From Patagioenas fasciata (Eukaryota; Chordata; Aves; Columbiformes; Columbidae), in contig NC_092520.1 in assembly GCF_037038585.1 (NCBI RefSeq), forward strand, positions 56,386,501-56,450,500: a stretch of 64,000 bases of DNA, written 5' to 3'. The position numbers were made by a program, and so were the translations under genes. Positions 12,301-24,540 of the stretch are shown one piece after another. The number at the start of each line of letters is the position of its first letter. Position 1 is the stretch's first letter. The notes under the pieces were generated by a model. That model ran no database searches, was not told the DNA's origin, and saw only the letters and a list, made by a program, of their open reading frames with translations.

Positions 12301-15300
12301 TCTGAGAAGCAGGAAACAGGATCTAAGCTTCTGTCTAGTAGAGGTTCTTTTCCATTTTTCTATTTGCTTGTATTGCTTCAAGAAAGAACATCTCACAGGA
12401 CAGCTTAACATCTGCTGAGACTTCAGGAGGTCTGGGCTCAATCTGGGATAAGAGTTGTGGGATTCATCTCACCCAATACTGGATATCTGCAGCAAAGTTT
12501 TTACATCAAAATTGTCTGCAGCCCCATTTAGTGGAGGAAAACAGGTGTGTCTAGATGATGATATATTTTGTCATAAGGAAGTGTTTGAGATCAAAGGAGG
12601 CTACCACCATCTGAGCTGGTGCTGATAGATGAGAAACCGTTGGTATCTCAGGTGGTCCTTGGGATGGTTGCTTACTACTGGCAGTTCAATGGCTCACTGA
12701 ATAGCCTCAGTAGTTGTACTATAATGCAGCTACTCAGAAACATTTTGATTTCCTGGAATTTCTTTTTCCTACTCCTAGAATTGACCAATTAAAAAAAAAA
12801 AAGAACAACAACCTTATTTCTCTAAAAGTCAGACAGCCCCACTGCTGCCTCATGGTGTCAGCTCTCAAGGAGATTTCATGAACTCTTGAGGTGTTTCACC
12901 TTGACAGGTAAATTACCTGCTTAATCCCCCTTCAAAGGTGCGATTCAGAAGATGCCTTTATTTCTGGAGGGTGTAAGCTGCCTCCATCTATATCTCCTTT
13001 TGTCATCAAGGTAGATTTCACTCTGATTTATGTTAGCCTGAAGCTAACATACTATTAACACACTATTAACAGGTATAACACCAAGTTCGTGCCTCTGCTG
13101 CTACTGAATTAATTCTCCTCTTTCACAGGAGCCTCATTCAGGAGACATTACCCACTGCCATAGTCCTAGAAGCCACAAATTCGGTTCAGGAAAAGGTTTA
13201 TATTGCATCTTTTCTGACTCGAGAGATGTGAGGAATGGAGACCACCCATTCAGGGCGTGAGAAAGCCATGTGTTTCCAGCTGTGAATGCAAAATGCAAAG
13301 CGCAGTCACAGGATGGTTATTCCAGTGGAAATCTAGGTTTTGTCTCCTGAGTTTTAGAACACTTTCTGTATCGGAGTATTTGCTTTTCAAAGGTGGTGCC
13401 TTGTTCCTTCACAGCCCCTAAGGCCCAGCTGTTTGGCCTTTACATTTGTTACACATTCACAGATTTTGTATGCAAAATCAACTCCGATCTTTCTAATTAC
13501 CTAATAGAGAAGAAACCAAATAGCCTCTCAGCTATCCTATTATTTAGCAAATCACCCTGGAATGTTCAAGTCAGTTTGGATTTTTACGACTTTGCTTTCT
13601 CACTCAGAAGCTGACCATAACATTGCTTCAGGTGCGGGGAATCAAAATGTCTTTTGAGTTTAGTGTTGAAACCACTGTTGGTTTAAGAATAACTTAGGCT
13701 AATGTAACACTAGATGCACACGAGTATGTGTGGCGGAGTTTCGCTTATTTAGCAATAGATACTGAGACTTTAACAGTGAGCAGTGAATGCCTTCAGGGCT
13801 TTTTCTGGAGGATGCAGCGGTGTGTGTTGCTCCTAGCAGAGGAGGTTCCCAGCTCCCCTGAGACATCACATGAGCAATACTGGTTGTTGAAATGAAATTT
13901 TGGAATTTGCTTCCAGAAAAGTGGGAATGGCGCATGTTGGCAGATGGTCCAGGGGACCATTGCTCAGGGGTGAAGAGTGAAGTATTCCCGAGACAGCGGT
14001 GACTGACTGGAATTACAAGTTTAACTGCAGTCAGTTTTGCTCAAAAAGTCGTTAATTGTCTCATTTTGCCAACATCATTACCACTGGTCACTACCTGTTG
14101 CAGATGGCCAGTGCCTTTTGAGCATGGGAAGGAGGAAAAAAGGCGGATTTTTCTTCCACTTACTATTTCTGCATTAAATGTGTGACTGTTCTTTTTCTAA
14201 AGTAACAACAGAATTAGTTTTTTAAGAGAATTTGTTTTTTACAACAGAATTGTATTTTAAATATATCTGAAGTACGATTTTTCATGTAATACATGCTGTT
14301 AACAAAATGGTGTTCTTTAATAACTGCACGGTCCTATCTTGAGGTGTTCTTAAAAACTAATGCTAATTTTCCAACTAAAAAAGCTTGGAATAAAGCGCAC
14401 GTTTTGTATTCAGACCTGAAAGAAACAAAAAAAACAACACAAAACCAAACAAACTATAACACAACATCTTGAATTGAGGAAGTTAACGTTGCCTGAATTA
14501 CTTGAAGTGAAATTGCGCAACATCACCATCTGAGACTAAAATATCAAGAGGCATTTGTACTGCGGAGTTTTGTCTGTTTAGGAGTTGGTATTTCTGGAAA
14601 ACAAAAACAAAACTGAAAATCAAAATTGCTAAAATGGATGCTTGTCAAAATTTAGCATGAAGAAGTGTGTGGATGCAGTGGTTCTATTTCACCAGTTCAA
14701 GTTTGTTCTGGCCAGTAGATGGAGATGATAGAATTGAATATTTGAAAGCCATGCACTTGTATTGGGGAAGTTTGGTACTTTGCAGGTTTTTTGGAGGGTG
14801 TTTCTTAGCAGGACCATTTTATAGGCAGAGTGTTAAACTGTAATTTACATTTACTGGAAATGTGCACAGAGCTGGTAGTTTGTCTGGAAAACTGCCTATC
14901 GCAAACCCTAGAGAAAGGAAATACAGACACAGGGAGTGTTTAATCTATACGGGTCTAACCAGGTATCCCTATCTCCGTTCCTCCCATCATTAAAAAGTCC
15001 AATTAACATACATGCCCATAAATAAAAATCTCATTGTGGAATGAAACAGCCATAGCAACTTTCTCCTTGCTTCTACAAAGTCTGTCTTTGGAACCTGCCA
15101 CCGCTTCTCATCTGCAGGGCGAGGAGAAAATTAGTTTCATTGCCTGTCAGTCTATGGGAACAAGTGAAAAAGAATGGCAGCTGTGTGGATGAGCTCCTGA
15201 GGCTCTGCATTAACAGAAAAAAAGCGTGGATTCCTGTCCTTAAAATGAGTAAAAGCTTTAAGATATTGCTGGAGGTAGCAGAGCGTGGTAAGAAAGTATA

Positions 15301-16239
15301 TCTCAAGTGGAAAGGTGAAAATGGATAACTGCAAGGAAAAAAAAATATATGAACTCTGAGAAGATGGAGTAATCATTTGCCCTCATTGCTATTAAAATCT
15401 TTTCATGTAATATTTATTATCCTTGGGGGGGAGGGGAAGAGAAACCAACAACAAACCCCAAACAAACAAGCACTATATAAAATGGCCCAGCCTAAACCGC
15501 CAAGTTGCTGAGAATTGGACCCCACTCATCACTCTTATGCCTGAGCATAAAACAGAACTCTTGAGTAGGTGCCCACTGTAACTTCTGTTTTCTAAACAAA
15601 CATTTAATAGTGTTTTATAGGTCCTAATATAGGTGCAGTACATCATTTTTGCCCTGCCTCATTTTTTAGCCATCTTGTCTGTAGTGTTTGGTTTGCTGGA
15701 ATCTGAGTCCCTTGCCAGTCCTGTAGAAAAGACATCCTGGTTTCAGCTGGTGTGTTTTGTTTATTTTTCTTCTTTAACACAGCTGCCAATGTTTTTCTTC
15801 ATGCAAAGTATATTGAAAATTCAAATTTAAAAAATGAACTTCTTGATAACAAATCACATGGACTTCATGTATTAACTGTGAGACACGGACAACTAAAGAG
15901 TTTCTCTTGCCCTTATGTTGAAATGCCATCCCTAACTTAAAAATGCTAGCAAGCTTTTATCAGGTCATCTAAAGAAAAATCATAATTAATTTTCCCTGAA
16001 ATCCTAAATTTCTCTGGTAATACCGTAATTATGGTGGAAGAGAGAATGTTTGCTTTGGTTGAAAAAAAGGCGATGCTGAATGACTTTAGGCTGGTTTTCC
16101 CTGTAAGAATTCCTCTTCCTTCCGAAGGAGGGGGTTGAGCAGCAGGTGCTGCAGTTACCACTGCCAGGGCTGTTCTGTGCAAACGTCCGTGCGCACCTGC
16201 CTTGGCTTTGGGCACAGTCCCGATGCAAGTGCCAGAAAA
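9336..16239. other. intergenic sequence between IPO5 and the CpG island
   Basis: About 6.9 kb of AT-rich DNA without a recognised gene. Visible items are a T22-class run near 10513-10534, an A/C-rich tract near 14427-14460 and another near 15440-15473. Small ORFs occur on both strands but none has coding features I recognise. There is an AATAAA at 10027-10032 that could serve a long IPO5 transcript. Confidence 0.7.
10513..10534 (+). repeat. poly(T) tract
   Basis: An uninterrupted T-run of about 20-22 bases. On the minus strand it is a poly(A), but no retroposon body is recognisable beside it. Confidence 0.8.
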
Positions 16240-16540
16240 AGGGGTAGAGCAGACCTGGAAAGGCGGAGGAAGAGGAGAGAATTTTAAGAAGTATGCAGTG
16301 CAAACATCTGAGGGGAAATTAAGGAGGCTGGGGTTCTTCAGACTGGGAAAAGACGACAACTCCAGGGGGAGTAGGACAGGCATCTACATGGTCGTGAAAG
16401 TAGGGGAGGAGGTGAATAGGGAACAATTCACTGTTTCTTCTAACACAAGATCAAATGCTACCCAAATAAAGTGTTAAACGGGATGTTTAAAACCAACAGG
16501 AAATATTTTTTCATACGCTGCAATTAAAGCATGAGACTAA
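16240..16540 (+). mobile_element. ancient CR1 LINE fragment, left part of a split element
   Basis: The sequence follows the 3' part of an old amniote CR1/L3-like LINE in sense orientation. Landmarks in order are a motif around cttcagactgggaaaagacg (about 16336), a segment equivalent to 'GTGAATAGGGAACA' with 'CTGTTTCTTCTAACACAAGA' (about 16414-16450), and 'GTTTAAAACCAACAGGAAAT' then 'TTTTTTCATACGC' (about 16485-16519). In intact copies this stretch continues into a segment that here appears only at about 18055. Diverged and without coding capacity. The left boundary is approximate. Confidence 0.65.
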
Positions 16541-16542
16541 TT

Positions 16543-16640
16543 TCACAGAATCACAGAATGTTAGGGATTAGAAGGGACTTCAAAAGATTATCTAGTCCAA
16601 TTCCCCTGCCGGAGCGGGAACACCCAGATGAGGCTACAAT
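16543..16640 (-). mobile_element. CR1 LINE 3'-end fragment, minus orientation
   Basis: The hallmark CR1 3' end read in reverse is present: cacagaatcacagaatg, then a variant of 'gg(a)ttggaagggac', then 'tctagtccaa...cccctgc'. This is the terminal 100 bp of an avian CR1, 5'-truncated. It abuts the plus-oriented ancient CR1 directly. Confidence 0.9.
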
Positions 16641-16663
16641 TCTGATGGATGTGTCTGGAAGTC

Positions 16664-16679
16664 AAAAAAAAAAAAAAAA
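16664..16679 (+). repeat. poly(A) run
   Basis: A16 homopolymer 24 bp after the CR1 fragment. CR1 elements do not end in poly(A), so it is either a chance run or part of a different insertion. Confidence 0.75.
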
Positions 16680-17229
16680 GAGACCAATTATTTAAGGGTA
16701 GGTGGGTAGGTTAATAAGCAAAGTGCTGTGATGGGTGCACTCGACCTCCCCTCCCAGCCAAACCAGCAGCAGCTTGGTCCAGGCTACAAAGGAGGTAAAG
16801 GCCTGGGCTGCAGCTGGGCCAAGAACTCCTTTCGGGAGACCCACAGGGAAGCGGAACAGTGTTGAACACTGATGAGTTGTGGGTGCAGGGAGTCTCGTGC
16901 AGACTTTTCCTACTGTATGCAATTTGACTACAAGTCAAACACTTCATTCTATAAATATGGCAGCCTGGATGAGCCCACTTTGAGCTCCCCCTGCTAAATG
17001 AGTGAGCTGTATGGCAATGGTTTTACTACTCACAGGTCAGTGGATGAGTCCAATTCAGGTTCAATATTAGTCATTTAGCTTAAGTAGATGCACAACAAAT
17101 GCAACAGATTATTTAGAAATATAAGGGTGTATGGTTTTTTTAATATATTCTTTGATTCATGTTACTTAGTAGACTAGATTTGCTGAATTTTTAAGCTCGT
17201 GTTTGCCAAAAGCAACCTGCAGACTACAC

Positions 17230-17930
17230 TAAATGCCTGCAAGATAAAGCCTAGCTTGCATTTTGCTGGGAAAAATGGAACTGACTGGGAGAACAACGAA
17301 CCAAGGCTAATGCAGAGACATCACAGACATCCATAAAGTGGGGCCTATTTTTGCACTTTGCTGAGAAGAAAGGATTTATCCAGGCAAAATGGCACCTTCA
17401 AGGATATGGACCAAAACAACTAAACGAAACAGAGGCCCATGTGGAGTCAGGAAAAAAGGGCCCAATGGGGAGCAAGGAACCTGGTGGTGAAATATTGCTA
17501 TTGGACTGGATTTTGGTGTGAATAGTGTGTAAAGATATAGAAGTTTGTAGTTTCCTATGCTCAGGTGCACCTCTGCGCAAGTACTCAGCTTGAACCAGCC
17601 CTTTTGCTATTTTACTCCATTTTTTTTTTATTCTGAAAATTTTGTTTCCTGAAAGTCTACTTTGCATGCAGTTAGGGGTCTCCCCTGAAAGTTTGCCTTT
17701 GGAGCTCTAAGTACAGGCTCCGGAGCGAACGGTTATCAGGGGAAGAAGAACCCTGACTGTTTGCATCGTGATGGATATATGCCTCACCTGAGAGTTTGCT
17801 TCAAAACACAGCCCCTGGAGTGAACAGTCCTCAGGGAGAGAAGATGCCTGAAGGTTTGCTTCGTGAGCAGATACACGGACCTGGAAAGAAGGTAAGTGAC
17901 ATTTGGTTTGGTATATCTCCCCCACGTAGT
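17230..17930 (+). mobile_element. possible degraded LTR-like insertion
   Basis: The stretch lies inside the interval separating the two ancient CR1 pieces and differs in composition from its surroundings. It has a region resembling promoter/polyadenylation parts of avian LTRs (for example 'gctcaggtgcacctctgcgc' at about 17560, then T-rich sequence and a repeated 'cctgaaagtttgc' motif). Boundaries, target-site duplications and family are not established. It may be another repeat type. Confidence 0.35.
17680..17880 (+). repeat. diverged two-copy tandem repeat, ~100-bp unit
   Basis: Copy 1 (about 17680-17780) and copy 2 (about 17781-17880) share an ordered set of motifs: cctga(a/g)agtttgc, a c(t/c)ccggag-/cctggag- block followed by (c)gaac, tcagggg/tcaggga, a gaag...cctga block, then gtttgc(a/t)tcgtgat-like. 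The copies are strongly diverged, so the tandem is old. Confidence 0.55.
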
Positions 17931-18054
17931 AAATAATAGAGCAAACCCGCCACCAAACTCTGTAAGGTCGCGCTTCTTTTTAAGAAATCCAAACATTGTT
18001 CTACAGCAAGCAGAACCCCAAATTACTCCCCGCGACAGGTGCTCATGAGGAAAC

Positions 18055-18225
18055 TACTTATTTAAGAAGTCCATAAATCGTCGGCTGTCAGAAGCTGGGA
18101 GAGCAGGCTAGGGAAAGGATCTCTCCACATTTGTCTCATTTCTTGTATCCTTTCCCTCAGGCTCCCTTACGGTATCTCCTGTTAGACACCGGGTTCTCTG
18201 ATCAGGCTTCCCGTGGCCATTTGTA
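18055..18225 (+). mobile_element. ancient CR1 LINE fragment, 3' part of the split element
   Basis: The segment matches the terminal part of old amniote CR1/L3-like elements in sense orientation: 'gtccataaat', 'cagaagctggga', a block equivalent to 'CACATTTGTCTCATTTCTTG', 'cctgttagacaccgggttct', then the 'gg...ccgtggccat' end. It continues the fragment at 16240-16540 in element order, with about 1.5 kb of other DNA between. Confidence 0.55.
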
Positions 18226-21200
18226 CGCATCCCCCATTATAGCATTCCTCTCCTTGCTTTTTACCTCCCTGCTTTTGTTCATACAGACCTGAATCTCCTC
18301 GCTGTGTTTCCGCAGGGCTTTGTGAGATACAGATAATTCTTCACCCAGGTCATACAGGATCGACTAGAACAGGAATCGCTTTGTGGAGAGTTATGTGAAT
18401 TCGAAATAAAAGACAAAGGAGAAATACAAACATCAAATAAAAACATAATAAAATGTTCTATCCTTTTTTCTCTGCACTGTTTCGAAGGAGCTAATGGATT
18501 TTTCAGGTATTCAAACGCGGCAAATCTGAAATGCTGAATTTCAGTAACTTACATAAAAGGATCAAAGTGCAGTAGAAAGTAAGGCACGCAGTGAGACTCT
18601 CTGGATTTCCACAGTAGAAGATTAAACCATTTTAATATTCGAGCAGTTTTATGAGAACTGCAGCTCCTTTGTTACCAACCTGCCTCTTTAGGAGCACAGG
18701 TTATGGCAGGAAAGAGGGATTAAGATTAAGGTTCAGCACAGTACAGATGTGCAATGCTCAGCGTGGTCAGCAACTGTGGAGAGACTGTGGAGGGAACAAA
18801 CTAAACAGGTGGTGATGAAACAACTGGAAATATCAAAGAAAAGAATGTATTTCAGAATTTAAAAGCATGAGGTGATAAGCATCTTTATGATAAAGAACCA
18901 GTTAAATTTAGTACAGACTATTATTAAAACTCCTGGTGCTTTTAAATATTTCCGAGGAACTATTCTGGTTAAGTCTGTCCTATTTCAGCAGAGTAAATTC
19001 AATCCAGTTATATATGAAGCCCATGTTCATTTTGAAATCTAATATTTAAAAAAGTAAGATTATTTTTCTTTTTTTTTTCTTTTTTGTTCTACTGCAAATA
19101 GCAAATGATCACTACAGAAAATATTTTTTTAAAAGACAAATGTATCCCAAAGATTACTGATAAACCAGAAGTGATTGCTCTCTGTTTCATCATCAGAGCA
19201 AACAGTGACTCACATTTAAAATATTTATAAAGTAGAAAACTGTACCATAAACTGAAAGACTACGGAACACCATAATGCTGAAGGGAATGCAGACATATGG
19301 GACACGCAGGAAACATTAAAAAATACTAATAACAATTTTCTTGTAAGTATGGTGGAAAAAGTATCTAATTGGAAGCAGTAGTAATTATTATGAATTATAA
19401 TAATATTAATAATTATTATTAAGAAGAATATTAGGTGGAAAAAACTGGGCATGAGAAAAACTCATACCACCTTCGCCTGTACCCTGCATCTCAGAAAATT
19501 AAGAGACTGTAAAGAAAAACTGTTCCCTGTCCATCTCTCAGCATCAGAACCTGGGAAACAGGAGAGCATCCAGCACTCACACATCAAACTCACAGGCAAA
19601 GCCCAAGTTGCTCCAGACGTAGAAGAGGTGAAGTGGCATCTTCTACAGGGACAGACCAGCTCAGGCTGGGGAAGGACACAACCAACAGTTCCGCGCATCA
19701 TCATCGGCGAGTTGATGGGAGCTGATGAGAGAAAAATTGCAGACTTAATCTACTTGACCTTTAAGGAAAATTTTCTGTCCTGATTTGAAAGGAGACTACA
19801 GCAGAAGGTAGACTATGTCATTGTGGACAATTTTTTATCATCAGTAAAATGGAGATGATGCTTCATAATTTTTTAGCCTAAATTCTACTTTTTAGAGCAG
19901 TCGTTTTGTTTTAATTCATTAAAATTTTATTTCTGAGAAAAATAACTGCAGTGGATAAAAGATAACAAGCAGGAAAATAAATGCTTTTCAAGTCTCTAAT
20001 CATCTGATTACTTGATTTTATTAAATGTAAATTATGCAAATCTTCCTAAGCTTTCTACAGTGAAATATTGTTTCTGTAAATTATTTAACACCTTTCACTT
20101 TCTGAACAGAAAGTTTCACAGATATCTTTTGAAGAAGGAATTTCATTAATGATATTAAACCCAGATAGAAAATAGACAGTCTTGTTTCTCTTCATTCTGC
20201 TATGTTTCTCATTTGGGAAGCAAATAAATTATAATACCACCCTTAGAAGACCCGGCTTCTGCTCTGACATTTAGGAACGGGCTAATTTCAGCGGCTGCAT
20301 TCTGAAACAGCAAAATCGTCTGCTGAATTGATGTTTGCTTTGACAGGTTTTACAGTTGCTCCCTCTAGCCAGATTTAGATGTTCTAAAAATTAAAACAGA
20401 AGAATATGACAATGGAGATGACAGTAATTAAGGCACCTGTTGTAACCAGCCGCTGTAAAAATGAAATGTCTATCATCCAGCGTGAAGTTAGAAAGGACCC
20501 CAGGGAGATGCTGAACGTGACAGAGCACCAGATAAGGTTCCCCCACCACCCCTTTAAAGTGGGGATTATCCCAGCAGGACTTATTCAACCACACTGATGT
20601 GTTCCAGATGTGTTCCCCTGCAGGAGGTCACAGCAAAAATTTTGGCAGGGGAGTGGGGGGGAGAGGAGACCAAGAGGGTTATTATTTTCTTGGGGATCTT
20701 TAAGTCTGATAATGCTAAACGCCATGTTTAATGTTGTATATTCTTCTCATTTTCATATTTGCAAGGGGACTCTTTTAAGCTGTGTTTACTCACGGTATAA
20801 AATCTGAGGGGGTGCAGAAACGGCATTTTTACTGGTTTAGAACCATATTTGCTTACATCAGTCCAGCTACTTAAATGGTTCCTTGTCACAGTGTTAAATG
20901 GTCTCAAAATAATGTAATTAATTTATTGCACTGTGCTCCTGGAAAGTATATATTATTTTTTCATCACATAAACAGTTTGCTGTTTTTTCCAAAAGGACAA
21001 TACCACTAACACTGAAAGAGAATTAACTATGCTGTTGGGAGTTCTACCCTAAACTCTAAATTCTATTTCAAACAACATGTTTAGCTTTCTTCTCAAAAGT
21101 AGTATTGAAAGATTAACGTGGTTGGTTGGTTGTTTCCTAAAAGCCACATTCAACAAGGAGACCACAAGCTTTCATTCCTGCCCAACACGCTGCTTCTTGC

Positions 21201-24200
21201 ACCTCAGGCTCGATGGCACTTGCTGAAGAAGGCAGCTCTTTTTTAGTGTTATTTTTATTTGCTACTCAACATGTGAAATCTTTTCATAGCTGGAAATATT
21301 TTCTCTTTCCATTATAATTTCTCTCTCCTCACCATGACAGAAGAGGTATATTGTTTCTGATGGAAATACTGGCATAGAATACATATTTTGTCCTTTTATT
21401 CAGTCTTCTTTTTCCTTTCTTTCAGGAGAAAAGATGAAAATGGATTGTAGGAGAAACCTGAATATGAATAGCAAAAGATGTTAGTTTTATTTTTTTATAA
21501 CCTCTGTATTTTTCCTTGGCTTCTATTTTCTTGAAGGTTCTGATATTTGTAATTTGATAAATGATGATTTTATAGATTATGACAATAAATTATTATTAGT
21601 GTTTTCATTTACCATGCAGTAGCTGACAATTTTGTTCATTAATTAATGCTTTGGAATCTTCAGTGTCATTTTAAAAATGAGCCTTTTTTTTTTTCTTCCC
21701 TCCTTGGGTTTGCAGAAGGGAAAAAGCAAGCATGAAAGAAGTCTCAGCCAATGCAATCTATGTAGTTTTGAGGAGTATAAATTGGTCATGACTTTCAAGT
21801 CAACTTTTTAGCTCTGAAGCTTTGAGGATGATTCATCCATTCACTATTGTGCTGGTGATCGTCTTAGCACAGATACACAGCTAACGTAACAAATGCATTA
21901 ACTCTGGAGCAGGTAAACGCATTGGACAATACACAGTAAATATGACGACACGTAACAGAGGTGATGTCAGTGTTAGTACTGAGGTTACCGAGAGGAGATT
22001 GTTCCAACAGCTTCATTTGCAAAAGCTCTCTTTATACAAATTTTTAAGGACTTGGGAAACTTTTACATATAGCTTTAAAAGGCTCTCAATTCGTATCAGA
22101 CACTTTGAACAGGCAGTAAATGAAATCTGTTAATTAGCTGGCTCTAAGTGCTTAAATAGCTTCTTTTCAATGGTTGAGCATTTCTCTCGCATGGAAATCT
22201 TGAAGTTTGAGAATGGAAATGGACTCCTTTGCTAACTGGCTAAATATTTGGGTTTTTTCTTTGTTTATTCCCTCAAAAGTTAAGCCATGGTCTATTGCTA
22301 GTGTTATACACTATTATGAAAAATGTTAATTACTAGTGCTTCTGGCTATGGTTTGGTGGTGTGTTCTGATGGAGAAGCAAGAAAGACATATTAGTTCAAC
22401 ATTAGTAACGTTACCAGAAGAGCTAGTGGTATGATATCCTGAACAACTGATGACTGTAATAATATTTTGAGAAGAATAAAAATATATTGCAAACAAAAGG
22501 CACTGAAATGGTGGGAAACATGTATGCTATGAAATATGTAATAAAAATAATGGTGAAATGATCCTGAAAGAACTGGCTGGATAATTCTGCCACGCTCTTT
22601 CACTGAAATTAGCAGAAATGGATGAATTAACACAAATTAACATGAAGGCATAGGAGAAAGAGCCTAAAACTGACTAATCAAATGCTGCAGGTTTGCAAGA
22701 TTCAGCCCCAAAATACATTTATACAAGAACAAACTGATAAATCTAGCACTGAAGTATTTGGTGAAAGGGTCTTTGAAACAAAATTTCAGGCTCCAGGGAA
22801 AACATCTGTGGAATGTTTTACGAAAAAGAATTACTGGACAAAAGACACAGCTGAAATACACAGATTTTGATTTGAGCAGCATCTTAGCTTCTTGTCTTAA
22901 TAAAATACAGAAAAAAATTGAACTCAACACATACTTTAAAATAGCTTAGAGAAGTGGTATTAATGTTAAGGCCAAAAGGGCCGCAGAAGAATTGAGTCTG
23001 ACCTTAGCGTAAACCAGACCAAAGAACTTAGCATACTTGGGTTTTGAGTACAATAATTTAGTCTGATGAAGCACAGGGTTACCACATGGCAGGTGAAAAT
23101 GTGAATTTGCAGGTACTCTCCACAACTGCCTGCATACATGTGTACCGTCTGGAACCCCACAACAAATACGAGAACACGTCAGTGAAACAATAACCACCAA
23201 TCATCTCGGCATATGAGAGTTGTAAGAAATGAAGGCTTTCCAGTGGTCCATATTTGCATTCCATTGTATATATTGCTTTTTCTTTCCTAACTGGGAAAAA
23301 GGCTGAAGGCGCAGAGAGGCAGTCTCTCAGGACATCAGAACCCTTTTAACATATTTCTCTCCTTCCCTTCCTTTCCCTTGGGTTCTCCCTTATCAGGTAA
23401 GGCCAAAATGAATGATCATGCCAGCTTGGTCTTGCCTAATCTCAAATCCAGTTCCAGCCCTTCTCTTCTTTGTCAGTGGATGCAGACAAAGCTTATCTGT
23501 TTTCTTTCAGAAACATGAACTAACTAGAACTATATTTCTTATTTCAGCAAGTTTTCAAAAACAATTGCTGTTTCTCTCAAATTCCCATGTTTATTCGATG
23601 TGCCAACAAATTCCACATCTCATTCAACAGGGAAGAAATGTAACCCTGCATACTACAGGAAACTAGCAGCAGCAATGAGTGTTTTTCTCAGCAATCACAT
23701 CAGAAGAATGAAAGTTGCTGTGGTGTGTAATTTACAAGAGAGAAATCCATTTTCGAGAAAAATTGCTGTTTAAGAATTGTAGAGAGCATCAATGGGAATG
23801 GATGGGTGAAAGATGACTTTATAACCAAATAGATAAACATCTAGGGATGCTAAAGAAGTCTTTTTATTACAGATGTCAGTCCCTAGTTGTCCTGGATACC
23901 TTCAGTAGGTTCAAGAATCAAACGGTTAAATAAATAAACACATGCAAGCTTGTCCCTGGTTCCTGGAGAAATAACCAACATATTATAATCTTTGATGCTT
24001 CAGTAAGTATACCATTCAAGACAGTATTTCACTGTTGCTTTTTGGAGCTCAGTACTAAATGATCAGTAGCTGCAGGGCAACCTGTTAACTTCTGTTCAGT
24101 ACTGAGAAATGTTTCAAGGTCATTCAAACTTGGAAGGCATTGAAGATGACCTCACTCCTTTGATGTAGATTACAACAACTCTTTTGTTAGGTGTGAATGA

Positions 24201-24379
24201 GGCATTAGTGATCTGGAAGTGTACATAAAAAGCACCAGGAAATTCTAAATGCTACAATTGACCCTTGCAGTGCTGCTCTTACCCTAACTGCACCTTAACT
24301 AGCAATTAAAGCTGCTGCCAATGTAAGTATTTGGAACCGGGTAATAACATTTACTATGTGTTTTTAACCACAGTCCATA
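18226..24379. other. intergenic AT-rich sequence
   Basis: About 6.1 kb without a recognised gene. It includes AT-rich stretches (for example 19380-19430, made mostly of taatta/aataat) and T-runs at about 19070-19087. The 110-codon ORF at 19451-19783 has no domain I recognise and no splice or promoter context. Confidence 0.65.
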
Positions 24380-24435
24380 TGGTCAGGCAGTTGAACTAGG
24401 TGGTCCTTGTAGGTCCCTTCCAAGCAAAATGATTT
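24380..24435 (+). mobile_element. CR1 LINE 3'-end stub, plus orientation
   Basis: The sequence 'gttgaactaggtggtcctt' followed by 'aggtcccttccaa' and 'atgatttct' is the 3' end of an avian CR1 in sense orientation, where the normal ending is repeats of an ATTCTATG-type octamer. Only about 55 bp remain. Confidence 0.85.
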
Positions 24436-24540
24436 CTATTCTATTCTATTCTATTCTATTCTATTCTATTCTATTCTATTCTATTCTATTCTATTCTATT
24501 CTATTCTATTCTATTCTATTCTATTCTATTCTATTCTATC
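24436..24540 (+). repeat. (CTATT)20 pentanucleotide microsatellite
   Basis: Twenty perfect CTATT units plus one imperfect CTATC unit (105 bp) directly follow the CR1 3' end. The array evidently grew from the ATTCTAT-like terminal repeat of that CR1. Copy number is probably polymorphic. Confidence 0.97.

Noticed and set aside
15736..15800. Weak resemblance to the start of an avian LTR ('cctggtttcagctggtg')
   Set aside because: The match fails after about 17 bases and no further LTR landmarks follow.
15946..16383. 145-codon minus-strand ORF
   Set aside because: It partly overlaps the ancient CR1 in antisense and has no recognisable domain.
19451..19783. 110-codon plus-strand ORF in intergenic DNA
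   Set aside because: No family, splice signals or promoter context seen; consistent with chance.
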